This document shows, piece by piece, positions 50,227-58,836 of a stretch of 64,000 nucleotides of DNA. Location of the stretch: contig JBEVXU010000019.1 of NCBI GenBank assembly GCA_040505895.1, forward strand, positions 1 to 64,000, in the 5' to 3' direction. The notes beneath the pieces are model-generated. The model made no database searches. It was not told where the DNA came from and saw only the letters and a list, made by a program, of their open reading frames with translations. The stretch's first letter is position 1; every line of letters starts with the position of its first letter. Source of the DNA: Vondammii sp040505895 (GTDB taxonomy: Bacteria; Pseudomonadota; Gammaproteobacteria; Chromatiales; Chromatiaceae). The translations under genes were made by a program, and so were the position numbers.

Positions 50227-50229
50227 AAG

Positions 50230-50274
50230 GGAACCTCTGAACAAGGTAATCAGCCAGACTTATTCATAGGTTCC
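50230..50274. repeat. Short inverted repeat related to the MITE ends
   Basis: GGAACCTCTGAACAAG (50230-50245) pairs with CTTATTCATAGGTTCC (50259-50274) at 13 of 16 positions. The outer part resembles the GGGAGCCTCTGA end of the adjacent MITE, so it may be a solo or deleted copy. Confidence 0.6.
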
Positions 50275-50348
50275 GAAGAGAGAGAGGCTGCCTTTTTTAC
50301 CCTAAGGATGGCCCTTTAACAGATAGATAGAATTAAAGGAGAGCCTTG

Positions 50349-50876
50349 ATGGTTCCTACCCGCGTTAAGATTTCGACACTATTATTTTCGGCACTCTTTG
50401 CTCTTTTATCCGGGGTGGCGGTGGCTCAAGAGCAGCCTGTTCAAAAGAAGCTTGTACCGGAAAAGTATAAGGATTGGAGCAAACTGTGTGAAACCCCTAA
50501 GGGGCTGGACCAGGAGATCTGCTATATCTTTCAGAACATCACGGTGAAGGATACCGGCCAGGTGATTATGAATATCAATATTCATTACCCAGAAAATCTG
50601 GATAAGGCGGCGATGGTTGTTACCCTGCCGATGGGAGTGGCGCTGGTACCCGGAATCCGTGTTCAGGTGGATGAGGGTGAGGCTGTTGGCGTCCCCTATA
50701 GCGTCTGCCTGAATAATGGTTGCCGTGCAGGCTTCCCTCTGGAGGAGAAGATGCTTGCGGCGCTAAAGAAGGGCAGCAAACTGAACATCACCTTTGCCTC
50801 TTTGCAGGGCAAGGGGACAAAATTCACCACCTCACTCAGTGGCTTTACCTCCGCCGTTGCGGCGTTGAAACCCTAA
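50349..50876 (+). CDS. Invasion-associated locus B (IalB)-family secreted protein
   Basis: A 175-residue protein from ATG 50349 (AAGGAG seven bases before). Signal peptide ends near AVA-QE. The mature part matches the IalB family: KLVPEKYKDWSKLCE, then CYIFQNI, VTLPMGVALVPGIRVQVD and the Cys pair in VCLNNGCRAGFPLEEKML. Four cysteines probably form two disulfides. The family occurs in many non-pathogens and its role here is unknown. Confidence 0.87.
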   Translation: MVPTRVKISTLLFSALFALLSGVAVAQEQPVQKKLVPEKYKDWSKLCETPKGLDQEICYIFQNITVKDTGQVIMNINIHYPENLDKAAMVVTLPMGVALVPGIRVQVDEGEAVGVPYSVCLNNGCRAGFPLEEKMLAALKKGSKLNITFASLQGKGTKFTTSLSGFTSAVAALKP

Positions 50877-50882
50877 GGGAGC

Positions 50883-50932
50883 CTCTGAGCAAGTTCCGGG
50901 CATAATTCAACCTGCCCTGGACTTGTTCAGAG
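50883..50932. terminator. Hairpin from MITE-end-like sequence between convergent genes
   Basis: CTCTGAGCAAGT (50883-50894) pairs with ACTTGTTCAGAG (50921-50932) at 11 of 12 positions. The left arm continues GGGAGC as in the MITE ends. It sits between the convergent ends of the IalB-like gene and trpC, a place for a bidirectional terminator. Confidence 0.6.
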
Positions 50933-50933
50933 C

Positions 50934-51734
50934 CTAGAACCCAAACAGCTGTGACAGCTTATCCCCAGGCTCGTCGGCGCGCATAAACGCCTCTCCCACC
51001 AGGAAGGCATTGATGTTATTAGCGCGCATCAGGGCCACATCATCACGAGTATGGATACCGCTCTCGGTCACCAGAATGCGCTCATCCGGCACCATCTCCA
51101 TTAGTTCGATGGTGGTGTTGAGGTTCATCTCAAAGGTGCGCAGGTCGCGGTTGTTGACACCAATCAGACGATTATTCACCTGTAGTGCCCGCTCCATCTC
51201 CCGCCGGTCATGCACCTCGATCAACACATCCATACCAAGCTGATGGGCGAGATCGTTCAGCTCACGTAACCCGGCATCATCCAGACAGGCAACGATCAAT
51301 AGTATGCAGTCGGCGCCAAGGGTCCGTGCTTCGTAAACCTGATATGGGTCGATGATAAAATCTTTACGGATCACCGGCAGCCCGCAGGCTGCACGCGCCT
51401 GCTTCAGGTAATCATCACCACCCTGAAAGAAGTCGATGTCGGTCAGCACGGAGAGGCAGGCCGCCCCCCCCTTTTGATAGCTCTCGGCGATAGCCGCCGG
51501 ATTGAAATTCTCCCGAATTACCCCCTTGCTGGGAGAAGCCTTCTTGATCTCCGCTATCACGCCGGCCTTACCTTCGACGACTTTTGCGTCAATGGCATCG
51601 GCAAAGCCGCGGCAGGGAGATGCACCCTCCAACCGGCCGGTTAATTGTGATAACGGCAGCCGTGCAATACGTTCAGTGATCTCCTCAAGCTTGCGGTTGA
51701 CGATCTTTTTCAGGATATCAGGGGTGTCGCTCAT
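50934..51734 (-). CDS. trpC: Indole-3-glycerol phosphate synthase
   Basis: 266 residues from ATG 51734; ten earlier in-frame codons are not needed. It closes the indole ring from carboxyphenylamino-deoxyribulose phosphate. The barrel motifs are GVIAEIKKASPSKGVIRENFNPAAIA (catalytic Lys/Glu), LSVLTDIDFFQGG, RKDFIIDPYQVYEA, IGVNNRDLRTFEMNL and VTESGI. TrpF is not fused. It belongs to tryptophan synthesis but is about 9.3 kb away from trpE, trpG and trpD. Confidence 0.96.
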   Translation of the reverse strand: MSDTPDILKKIVNRKLEEITERIARLPLSQLTGRLEGASPCRGFADAIDAKVVEGKAGVIAEIKKASPSKGVIRENFNPAAIAESYQKGGAACLSVLTDIDFFQGGDDYLKQARAACGLPVIRKDFIIDPYQVYEARTLGADCILLIVACLDDAGLRELNDLAHQLGMDVLIEVHDRREMERALQVNNRLIGVNNRDLRTFEMNLNTTIELMEMVPDERILVTESGIHTRDDVALMRANNINAFLVGEAFMRADEPGDKLSQLFGF

Positions 51735-51804
51735 GCTCTTTTCTCTGGCGATTTTCGGTTTCACCGGGTATTTTACACTTTTCTGTTGCCGTCAGTTATA
51801 TCTC

Positions 51805-52314
51805 ATGGGTCGTTACCGTCCACCACAACCAAAGAGTTCACCTTATATCACGCGGCAGGGCTACGATGCCCTGCATGCCGAATCCAAGGTGTTGTGGGTT
51901 CGTCGGCGGGATGTCACCAAAGCCCTGGCGGTGGCGGCAGCCGAAGGTGATCGCTCGGAAAACGCAGAATATATCTACCGCAAGAAAGAGCTTCGCGAGA
52001 TCGACCGGCGGGTGCGCTACCTACAGAAGAGGCTGCCTGACCTGAAAGTGGTTGACCAACCGCCCTCAGATGCCAATGCGGTCTTTTTTGCCGCCTGGGT
52101 CACTCTGGAGGATGAGTCGGGTGATGAGGTGGTCTACCGTATCGTCGGCCCCGACGAGTTTGATTCCGACAAGGGTTGGATTAGTATGGATTCGCCCATG
52201 GCCCGAGCCCTGATGAAGCGCAGCATTGATGACGAGGTGGTGGTGCGCGCCCCCGAGGGAGATAGGCGTTATTACATAGTGGAGGTGCGCTATGATCACA
52301 CGGAGCAGGGGTAA
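51805..52314 (+). CDS. greB: Transcript cleavage factor GreB
   Basis: 169 residues from ATG 51805; the open frame extends much further upstream over trpC antisense sequence, but GRYRPPQPKSSPYITRQGYDAL is the conserved start of GreB. The N-terminal coiled-coil (ENAEYIYRKKELREIDRRVRYL) and C-terminal FKBP-like domain are both present, with the acidic tip (EGDRSENAEY) that stimulates RNA cleavage by stalled polymerase. The gene diverges from trpC. Confidence 0.93.
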   Translation: MGRYRPPQPKSSPYITRQGYDALHAESKVLWVRRRDVTKALAVAAAEGDRSENAEYIYRKKELREIDRRVRYLQKRLPDLKVVDQPPSDANAVFFAAWVTLEDESGDEVVYRIVGPDEFDSDKGWISMDSPMARALMKRSIDDEVVVRAPEGDRRYYIVEVRYDHTEQG

Positions 52315-52437
52315 TAGCGGTTAGTAGAATCCTACGCAATCAATATGCCCCCTATAGTTTCTTCAAATGCTGAAAACCGGCAACATTCGAAGGGAAATAG
52401 CGACCCTATCTCTTAACAAACCAGCGAGCTGACGTAA

Positions 52438-52776
52438 ATGAACCAAAAGCAATCTACAAGATTTGAAAAGTTCTCTGAGAGTTGCACTAAGTGTGGCGGA
52501 CTGGGAGAAAGCACCAGATTCTTTGGTGGAGGAAAGTTTGAATCCACGATTGATTGCGACCGATGTCGGGGCCATGGCCGAATCGGCAACTGTACACGGT
52601 GCGCGGGTACAGGCAGGATACAAGGCAAGCAAAACATTGACTGCCCGGACTGCCAAGGTGTGGGGACGATCGGTGATTGTCCTTACTGCAACGGAACCGG
52701 CATAACTCCGGCCGGAGATAGTGGTGAATGCCCAAATTGTAACGGATTTGGTTTTCTCAATGCATCGCAAAAATAG
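52438..52776 (+). CDS. Six-repeat CxxCxGxG zinc-finger protein (DnaJ-like Cys-rich)
   Basis: 112 residues with six CxxCxGxG units (Cys at 16/19, 40/43, 52/55, 69/72, 81/84 and 98/101), the motif of the DnaJ central zinc domain, which usually has four. There is no J-domain or C-terminal substrate domain. Twelve cysteines could bind three zinc ions. The role is likely as zinc or unfolded-protein binding unit, possibly with a chaperone partner. No flanking chaperone gene. It follows greB by 123 bp. Confidence 0.75.
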   Translation: MNQKQSTRFEKFSESCTKCGGLGESTRFFGGGKFESTIDCDRCRGHGRIGNCTRCAGTGRIQGKQNIDCPDCQGVGTIGDCPYCNGTGITPAGDSGECPNCNGFGFLNASQK

Positions 52777-53315
52777 ACAACATAGACACTCAATTGTTTG
52801 AAATTATTGAAAAGTTGCCTTTCAATTTCTAAGTCTGCTGCGAGGGCTTGTGGAGTAGGCTAGGCAAAGCGCTTATTTACGGCAGTTATGCTTAAGCGAT
52901 GGGCTTTTGAGCCGCCTCATTCACGAATTACCGATCTCCGGACATAGTGTTATCTGCCTCAAGTACAGGCATCAAATATTTGTTGCTGGAAGTCGGTGTG
53001 TCAGCTGGTGAATAATCGCCTACATGCAGAGATCCCATGCACCCATCGCTTACTCTGGTATCCACGGGCCTGTTGTGTATGGTGAGGTTGCCCTACGAGA
53101 GGCATGTCCCGGAGCCTGATCGCGAATAAATTCACTCCTACAGATGCACTTTTTTCTATGAAGATAGTGCTTCATGGCTGTTGTGCATAGCCACTTAAGC
53201 GTTTAACAGGGCCATATATCCTTGACGGAAAGAAAGCGTTGATGTCAATCAATTAGCAATATCATGGTAGTATCTGCGACAACAATAAAGTCACTAAACC
53301 CTAAAGGGGGAAAAT
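52777..53315. other. Intergenic gap, no gene seen
   Basis: About 540 bp with no supported coding sequence. It includes a half copy of the GTAGGAG repeat (about 53119-53142: GATCGCGAATAAATTCACTCC then TACA) and the leader of the polyphosphate kinase gene. Confidence 0.5.
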
Positions 53316-54185
53316 ATGGCAAAAAGAACCTTTGGAAAAACGAATCTGGACAAGGGAGTTCCGAAGCATATCGTTGAAAAGGTGTGCACCTCGAAGCGAA
53401 GGCGTCTGATCGGTCCTCAATATCCTTATAAAACGAAAGCGGACCGGGATGAGTATGAGCAAGAGAAGGCGGCTCTGCAGGTAGAGTTGTTGAAGTTGCA
53501 GAAATGGGTAAGGGATACCGGTGAGCGTATCGTAATGATTTTTGAGGGGAGGGATGCCGGAGGGAAGGGCGGAACTATCAAACGATTCATGGAACACATG
53601 AACCCGAGACAGGCTCATGTGATTGCTTTGACGGTACCCAGCGTCAGGGAACAGGGCCAGTGGTACTTCCAGCGTTATATCAGCACCCTCCCTTCAAAGG
53701 GAGAAATGGCCCTATACGACCGCTCCTGGTACAACCGTGGTGTGGTGGAGCCGGTGATGGGCTTTTGTACACCGGAGCAGCATAAGCGGTTTCTGAAGCA
53801 GGCCCCGATATTTGAGAAAATGTTGGTCGATGACGGCGTTCGAGTGTTCAAGTTCTGGTTCTCGGTCAGCAGGGAAGAGCAGTTCCGCCGTTTCAAATCC
53901 CGCGAGACAGACACTCTTAAGCAGTGGAAACTGAGCCCGGTCGATCAGGATGGATTGCAGCGTTGGGATGACTTCACCAAGGCGAAAAACATGATGTTCG
54001 AGAAGACCAGCGTCGAGTGGGCGCCTTGGACCGTTATCCGTTCCGATTGTAAAAAGCGAGCGCGCATCAATTGTATGCGCCACGTCCTGAACAGCCTGCC
54101 GTATGAAGGGAAGAACAAGAAGGTTGCTGTACCACCGGATCCCAAAGTCGTGGGCAGTGTGAAAGAGATGTACAAATATACCTGA
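53316..54185 (+). CDS. ppk2: Polyphosphate kinase 2
   Basis: 289 residues with one PPK2 domain. Walker A is GRDAGGKGG (residues 78-86); Walker B is in YDRSWYNR with Asp135. It transfers phosphate between polyphosphate and nucleoside diphosphates, and class I members favour making ATP or GTP from polyphosphate. Polyphosphate storage fits a sulfur oxidiser facing changing oxygen. The AAAGGGGG ribosome site is excellent. A hairpin follows the stop. Confidence 0.94.
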   Translation: MAKRTFGKTNLDKGVPKHIVEKVCTSKRRRLIGPQYPYKTKADRDEYEQEKAALQVELLKLQKWVRDTGERIVMIFEGRDAGGKGGTIKRFMEHMNPRQAHVIALTVPSVREQGQWYFQRYISTLPSKGEMALYDRSWYNRGVVEPVMGFCTPEQHKRFLKQAPIFEKMLVDDGVRVFKFWFSVSREEQFRRFKSRETDTLKQWKLSPVDQDGLQRWDDFTKAKNMMFEKTSVEWAPWTVIRSDCKKRARINCMRHVLNSLPYEGKNKKVAVPPDPKVVGSVKEMYKYT

Positions 54186-54224
54186 TTGGGTCTTAGTGAC
54201 CCCGAAGGTGTGGAACCTGAGTTG

Positions 54225-54254
54225 CATCAAGGCCGGCTATCGCCGGCCTTGATG
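54225..54254. terminator. Hairpin between convergent genes (ppk2 and 54288)
   Basis: CATCAAGGCCGGC pairs perfectly with GCCGGCCTTGATG over 13 bp around a TATC loop. No T tract follows, so stopping efficiency may be modest. Confidence 0.7.
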
Positions 54255-54287
54255 GCTAATTATGTCGAGTACTGCGATTGAACAGTA

Positions 54288-54500
54288 CTATTGACCTGCT
54301 TTTTCCATTATCTCTTCAATTTCCCCTGCATCCTCTGTCGTCTCTTCGGCGAGCTCTACCTCATTCTCGCTGAATTTCTGGTCTGCATGTGCAGCATCTT
54401 GCAAGCGTTTTATCTCCTCACTCAACTCATTGTTGCGCGCTTTTAGCTTTTTGATCTGCTTTTTTTGTTGCTTGAGTACCTTGCTCTTTTTTTCGGCCAT
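54288..54500 (-). CDS. Small charged coiled-coil protein
   Basis: 70 residues with lysine-rich N-terminal helix (KSKVLKQQKKQIKKLKARNNEL) and a strongly acidic C-terminus. Heptad-like spacing of Leu and Ile suggests a coiled coil. Family unknown. Converges with ppk2. A ribosome site (AGGAGAAT) supports it. Confidence 0.65.
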   Translation of the reverse strand: MAEKKSKVLKQQKKQIKKLKARNNELSEEIKRLQDAAHADQKFSENEVELAEETTEDAGEIEEIMEKAGQ

Positions 54501-54818
54501 TTCATTCTCCTAGGATAACCGGCTTCACTGATACAGGTGCAGCGTTTGTCGCCGCATCGAAAACACTTCGATAATTCTACTGATCGGGATATAAATTTTA
54601 ACACACCCATGATATATCAATACATTGTATGCCAAAAGAGTGAACTGTGATGCGAGAAAGTTCTACCGGTTTCTGTGCGACCGACGATTTCCATCAAGTC
54701 ACAGGCGATGCTGCTAATATGTGAAGCATTGATTAAGGTGCATCTGACCCTGGAAACGGCGTAGAGCAAGGTGGCCCGCCTGACGGATGCGTCTGTATTA
54801 ATAGCAGACAAAAAGGCT
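54501..54818. other. Intergenic gap, no gene seen
   Basis: 318 bp between two minus-strand genes. A 64-codon minus-strand frame at 54617-54811 is not convincing. Confidence 0.5.
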
Positions 54819-56354
54819 TCAAGCTAACTGGTCATCTGCCACATGGTAAGTGGGGTCTTCGATCACGTTTACTTCCACCAGGTTCCCCGCTTTACGCAGC
54901 AGTTGACGGCACTCGCCACTCAGGTGGCGCAGGTGCAGGCGTTTGCCGGCATTAATGTAGCGCTCGGCCAGGGTATCGATCGCCTCAATTGCGGAGTGAT
55001 CCATCACCTGGGAGTGTTGGAACTCCACTACCACATCATCAGGGTCCTCTCTGGGGGTGAAGAGATCCTGGAAGTTATTCACCGAGGCGAAGAAGAGCGG
55101 GCCGTGGAGCTCGTAGACCTTGGACTCATCCAGCTTGCCCGGGTAGGTCACCACGTTGATGTGCTTGGCGTGCTCCCAGGCGAATACCAGTGCCGAGACG
55201 ATAATGCCCACCACCACTGCAATTGCCAGGTCGGTGGCGACAGTGACGGCAGAGACCAGTACCAGTACAAAGGCGTCTGCGCGGGGGATCTTACCCATGA
55301 TTCTGAGGCTCGACCACTCAAAGGTGCCGATCACCACCATGAACATCACGCCGGTAAGGGCGGCTAGGGGGATTATCTCGATTAGACCGGAAGCGAAGAG
55401 GATAAATATCAGCAAGAAGAGGGCGGCGGATATACCGGAGAGGCGTCCGCGCCCGCCGGAGTTCACATTGATCATGCTCTGGCCGATCATGGCGCAACCA
55501 CCCATGCCGCCGAAGAAGCCTGTAACGGTATTGGCAACGCCCTGGCCGACACACTCTCTGTTGCCGCGACCACGGGTCTCGGTAATCTCATCGATCAGGC
55601 TGAGGGTTAGCAGTGACTCAATCAGACCGATGGCCGCCAGGATCACCGCGTAGGGGAAGATGATGGCCAATGTCTCCAGATTGATCGGTACCATGGGGAT
55701 ATGGAAGCTGGGAAATCCACCGGAAATGGAGGCGAGATCGCCTACCGTCCGGCTCTCCATACCGAAGCCGATTACCAGCAAGGTAACCACGATAATGGCG
55801 GCAAGTGATGAGGGAACCACTTTAGTCAGTTTTGGCAAAAAGTGGATGATCGCCATGGTCAGCGCTACCAGCCCAAACATCAGCCACAGGGGCATGCCCT
55901 GGAGCCACTGCATCTCACCTGCGGCATCCTTGATCTGAAATGTGTTGAGCTGGGCGAGGAAGATGACGATGGCCAAGCCGTTGACGAACCCAAGCATCAC
56001 CGGGTGGGGTACCATGCGGATGAATTTACCCAGCCGTAGAACACCCACCAGAATTTGGAGCAGTCCCATCAAAACCACGGTGGCAAAGAGATACTCGACA
56101 CCGTGTTGTGCAACCAAAGCTACCATGACCACAGCAAGGGCGCCGGTAGCACCGGAGATCATACCGGGACGGCCGCCAATTACCGCAGTAATCAGTCCGA
56201 CAAGAAAAGCGGCATAGAGACCGACCAGTGGCTCCACGCCGGCTACGAAGGCGAAGGCGACCGCTTCAGGCACAAGGGCAAGGGCGACGGTAAGGCCGGA
56301 AAGGACATCGTCCCTAGGGCATCCCTGATCGGTACATCTGAAATTGAAAAGCAT
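54819..56354 (-). CDS. SulP-family anion transporter with STAS domain
   Basis: 511 residues. Ten to twelve membrane helices (residues about 15-400) with GLTVALALVPEAVAFAFVAGV and SGATGALAVVMVALV as the conserved N-terminal part, and a cytoplasmic STAS domain at the C-terminus (KVYELHGPLFFASVNNFQDLF). SulP members move sulfate, bicarbonate or other anions in exchange or with Na+. Bicarbonate uptake is plausible for an autotroph; sulfate is also possible. No neighbours to help. Confidence 0.88.
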   Translation of the reverse strand: MLFNFRCTDQGCPRDDVLSGLTVALALVPEAVAFAFVAGVEPLVGLYAAFLVGLITAVIGGRPGMISGATGALAVVMVALVAQHGVEYLFATVVLMGLLQILVGVLRLGKFIRMVPHPVMLGFVNGLAIVIFLAQLNTFQIKDAAGEMQWLQGMPLWLMFGLVALTMAIIHFLPKLTKVVPSSLAAIIVVTLLVIGFGMESRTVGDLASISGGFPSFHIPMVPINLETLAIIFPYAVILAAIGLIESLLTLSLIDEITETRGRGNRECVGQGVANTVTGFFGGMGGCAMIGQSMINVNSGGRGRLSGISAALFLLIFILFASGLIEIIPLAALTGVMFMVVIGTFEWSSLRIMGKIPRADAFVLVLVSAVTVATDLAIAVVVGIIVSALVFAWEHAKHINVVTYPGKLDESKVYELHGPLFFASVNNFQDLFTPREDPDDVVVEFQHSQVMDHSAIEAIDTLAERYINAGKRLHLRHLSGECRQLLRKAGNLVEVNVIEDPTYHVADDQLA

Positions 56355-56528
56355 CGTCCACCTCGCGCCGTGGGTTTTAGGGCATGAAAAAACCGGCTAT
56401 TTTAGCAAATTATGCTTTTCTAATAAACTACTAATTTATCTGCCGGATACAGGAGGCAGGTGATGGGTGGGTGGCAAATACAAATGTGAATGCCATACTT
56501 AATTCGCGAGGGTGGATAGTGTAGGAAG

Positions 56529-56735
56529 ATGGAAATTTCAAACTATCATACGGGCACTGACAGCAGTCGATTTCAGCCCGAAAGTGCGGCAAATTACCAC
56601 CAAGGGGCGGGGATTGGCGCCAAGCTGGGCATAATCCATGTGGTGGAGTACAGCGGCTCAATGTATGCTGTTGATATGGTCATGTCGGAGAAGTATAAGC
56701 TTGAAAAAGAACCAGCGATGAGGGTCGGCGGCTAA
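56529..56735 (+). CDS. Small hypothetical protein
   Basis: 68 residues, start at ATG after GTAGGAAG. Mixed composition (HVVEYSGSMYAVDMVMSEKYKLEK) reads like a real protein but no family is known. It is 40 bp before the next gene in the same direction. Moderately uncertain. Confidence 0.45.
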   Translation: MEISNYHTGTDSSRFQPESAANYHQGAGIGAKLGIIHVVEYSGSMYAVDMVMSEKYKLEKEPAMRVGG

Positions 56736-56775
56736 TGCGACAGCAGGGTGGAAGAGAGAGAAGGGGAGATACTAT

Positions 56776-57375
56776 ATGACTCACTTTATGAAGCCACATT
56801 TTCTCAGTGAAGAGCAGAAATCGGCTCTCGAGGTCTCTGTTGGCCAACTTGCTATCGGCGACGAGAAGAGCCGGCGCATTTTTATTATCGCTCTCGATTA
56901 TGAACTGACCGAGTATGACAAGCAGCATCGGCGTGAGAGGCAGGAGCCGATGGCAGACGATAGTGATGATACTCTGGAAAAGATCTCTGCAGCAGCCGAT
57001 GCTCTCTCAGGAATGCTTCAGAAGTTGCCGGAAAACAGCTTTTCCAAGCTCTCTCAGCAGCTCTCCGCCGCTGACGATTTTGCACGTCAGTACAATGATC
57101 GTTACCTCAACGCCTTGCAGGATGAGATCGGGCGGGTATCGGCGGCGTGTCAAACCAAGGCGGCCGCTCCCCATGGCCGGGGAGTGGGTAAAAGGGAGCA
57201 ACATCTGGTCGGCATGATTATAAACACCTACCGGGAGTGTTTTGAGAAGGAGCCGCTGGAGGATGATCGTGAGCTGTTTCTTACTCTGCTGGGGGAGATC
57301 TTCGGTATCTGTCGCCTGGAGATCAAGGATACCCCCGAAGCACTGGTTGAGGCCTCTCAGAAGGCCAATCCATAA
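56776..57375 (+). CDS. Hypothetical helical protein
   Basis: 199 residues, almost all helical (LEKISAAADALSGMLQKLPENSFSKLSQQLSAADDFARQYNDRYL). No domain recognised. The ATG at 56776 follows AGAAGGGGAG. It converges closely with cysK (three bases apart). Two phage-like features, a short charged N-terminus and helical core, do not identify it. Confidence 0.65.
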   Translation: MTHFMKPHFLSEEQKSALEVSVGQLAIGDEKSRRIFIIALDYELTEYDKQHRRERQEPMADDSDDTLEKISAAADALSGMLQKLPENSFSKLSQQLSAADDFARQYNDRYLNALQDEIGRVSAACQTKAAAPHGRGVGKREQHLVGMIINTYRECFEKEPLEDDRELFLTLLGEIFGICRLEIKDTPEALVEASQKANP

Positions 57376-57378
57376 TGT

Positions 57379-58290
57379 CTAGCTCCAGACGTCTGTACTC
57401 AGATAGCGCTCACCGGTGTCGGGCAGAATAGCCAGCAGTACTTTGTCTCTGAATACTTCGGTGCGGGCGGCTTTGATCATTCCGGCCACTGCGGCGCCGG
57501 AGGAGATACCGGCAAATATCCCCTCTTTGCGTGCCAGATGGCGGGTCGCTTCGTAGGCCTCTTCGGTGGTGATACTGATAATCTCTTTGTAGACTGACCT
57601 ATCCAGAATCTCCGGTATAAAGCCGGGTGCGGTTCCCATGATCTTGTGTTTGCAGGCAATTCCCCGGGAGAGCATAGGTGAGTCTGCAGGCTCGGTGGCG
57701 ATTATCTGCAGGTCGGGATTATGTTCGTGCATATAGTGGCCAACACCTGAAATGGTACCACCGGTGCCGGTGGTGCAGACAATGGCATCCAGCGCCATGT
57801 CGAAGTCATCCCAGATCTCCTCTGCGGTACTCTTGTGGGCGGCAGGATTGTCTGGATTGAAGTGCTGGCCGACAAAAAACCACCCTTTATCGGCAGCCAG
57901 TTTCTGAGCCTCTTCGATGGCTCCCTTGGTACCGCGTTCCGCCGGTGTCAGTACCAGCTCGGCCCCGAAGGCGCACAGGATCGCCTTGCGCTCCTCACTC
58001 ATATCATCCGCCATAACAAATACTGCCGGGTAGCCTTTAACTGAAGCAACCATCGCCAAGCCGATGCCGGTGTTGCCGGAGGTGGGTTCGATGATGGTGT
58101 CACCGGGTTTCAGTGCGCCCCGTTTCTCTGCTGCCTCAATCATATTGAGGGCGGGACGGTCTTTTACCGAGCCCATAGGATTGAAGCTCTCAACTTTTAC
58201 CCACAGCTCCCGGGCCAGGATATCGGTAACTTTATTGAGGCGGACGACCGGAGTATTGCCTATGGTCTGTAGAATGTTGGTGTATTTCAT
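57379..58290 (-). CDS. cysK: Cysteine synthase A (O-acetylserine sulfhydrylase)
   Basis: A 303-residue pyridoxal phosphate enzyme making cysteine from O-acetylserine and sulfide. The PLP lysine is Lys43 in PMGSVKDRPALN; the asparagine loop EPTSGNTGIGLA and the glycine-rich phosphate loop TTGTGGTISG are present. Length matches CysK or CysM. Sulfide supply from sulfur oxidation chemistry would fit. It converges with a hypothetical gene and shares no operon. Confidence 0.95.
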   Translation of the reverse strand: MKYTNILQTIGNTPVVRLNKVTDILARELWVKVESFNPMGSVKDRPALNMIEAAEKRGALKPGDTIIEPTSGNTGIGLAMVASVKGYPAVFVMADDMSEERKAILCAFGAELVLTPAERGTKGAIEEAQKLAADKGWFFVGQHFNPDNPAAHKSTAEEIWDDFDMALDAIVCTTGTGGTISGVGHYMHEHNPDLQIIATEPADSPMLSRGIACKHKIMGTAPGFIPEILDRSVYKEIISITTEEAYEATRHLARKEGIFAGISSGAAVAGMIKAARTEVFRDKVLLAILPDTGERYLSTDVWS

Positions 58291-58347
58291 TGCGGAGAGC
58301 CCAAATTTACGAGCGGCAATGATAGCCTATTTATATCGGTATTACGG

Positions 58348-58692
58348 TCAGAAATCGACCGGTAGATAGAAAAAGACAAAGCGGCCTTGTTCTATGTCTA
58401 CCTTAAGGGTTGCATCGCGATAGAGCGCGTAGTCGATGTAGCCGGGAATTGGACTATTGGCGTGACATTCACTTGTATGTTGGGGTGATTCAAAGTCACG
58501 ATCACGGTCATACCAGGAGAGCAGCATATATTCACCCAGCCGCTGATCCGCTTCGTTATCAGCCAGCGCCATGGCTGCAAGGTAGTCGGCCAGGGGGGGC
58601 TGGGGGGTTAGTTCGACGATAGTGACGCCGCTGTAATCCGGCTCGGATGGGATATTGCAGACCGAGACGGTGATAGGTTTTTTGTTGCTCAT
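58348..58692 (-). CDS. AF1514-like family protein
   Basis: 114 residues. The central YMLLSWYDRDRDFESPQ and later GYIDYA, LKVDIEQGRFVFFY correspond to the small AF1514-like family, known from sulfate reducers and other anaerobes without assigned function. The match is by pattern, not alignment. It lies upstream of cysK in the same direction, 57 bp away, so a role with sulfur metabolism is conceivable. Confidence 0.6.
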   Translation of the reverse strand: MSNKKPITVSVCNIPSEPDYSGVTIVELTPQPPLADYLAAMALADNEADQRLGEYMLLSWYDRDRDFESPQHTSECHANSPIPGYIDYALYRDATLKVDIEQGRFVFFYLPVDF

Positions 58693-58836
58693 GGGCTATT
58701 CAAGTGCTCCTTATGGCAGCTTTTTTAAAACTCTTACACGTTATTCGTTACAGTAGACTAGACCAGTCAAATTATCTTGATGGGAAAAGTTGTACCTGTA
58801 GGAACGAGCGCTGGATTATTGTGCAGAGCCATTTTC

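Larger units (their letters stand above)
49873..50348. other. Intergenic region with mobile repeats
   Basis: Holds the second MITE copy (50067-50226) and a related short inverted repeat (50230-50274). No gene seen. The first part must contain the leftward OsmC promoter and the last part the rightward IalB-like gene promoter. Confidence 0.55.

Noticed and set aside
51502..51804. Long N-terminal extension of GreB
   Set aside because: It overlaps trpC in antisense; GreB proteins start at the ATG 51805 position.
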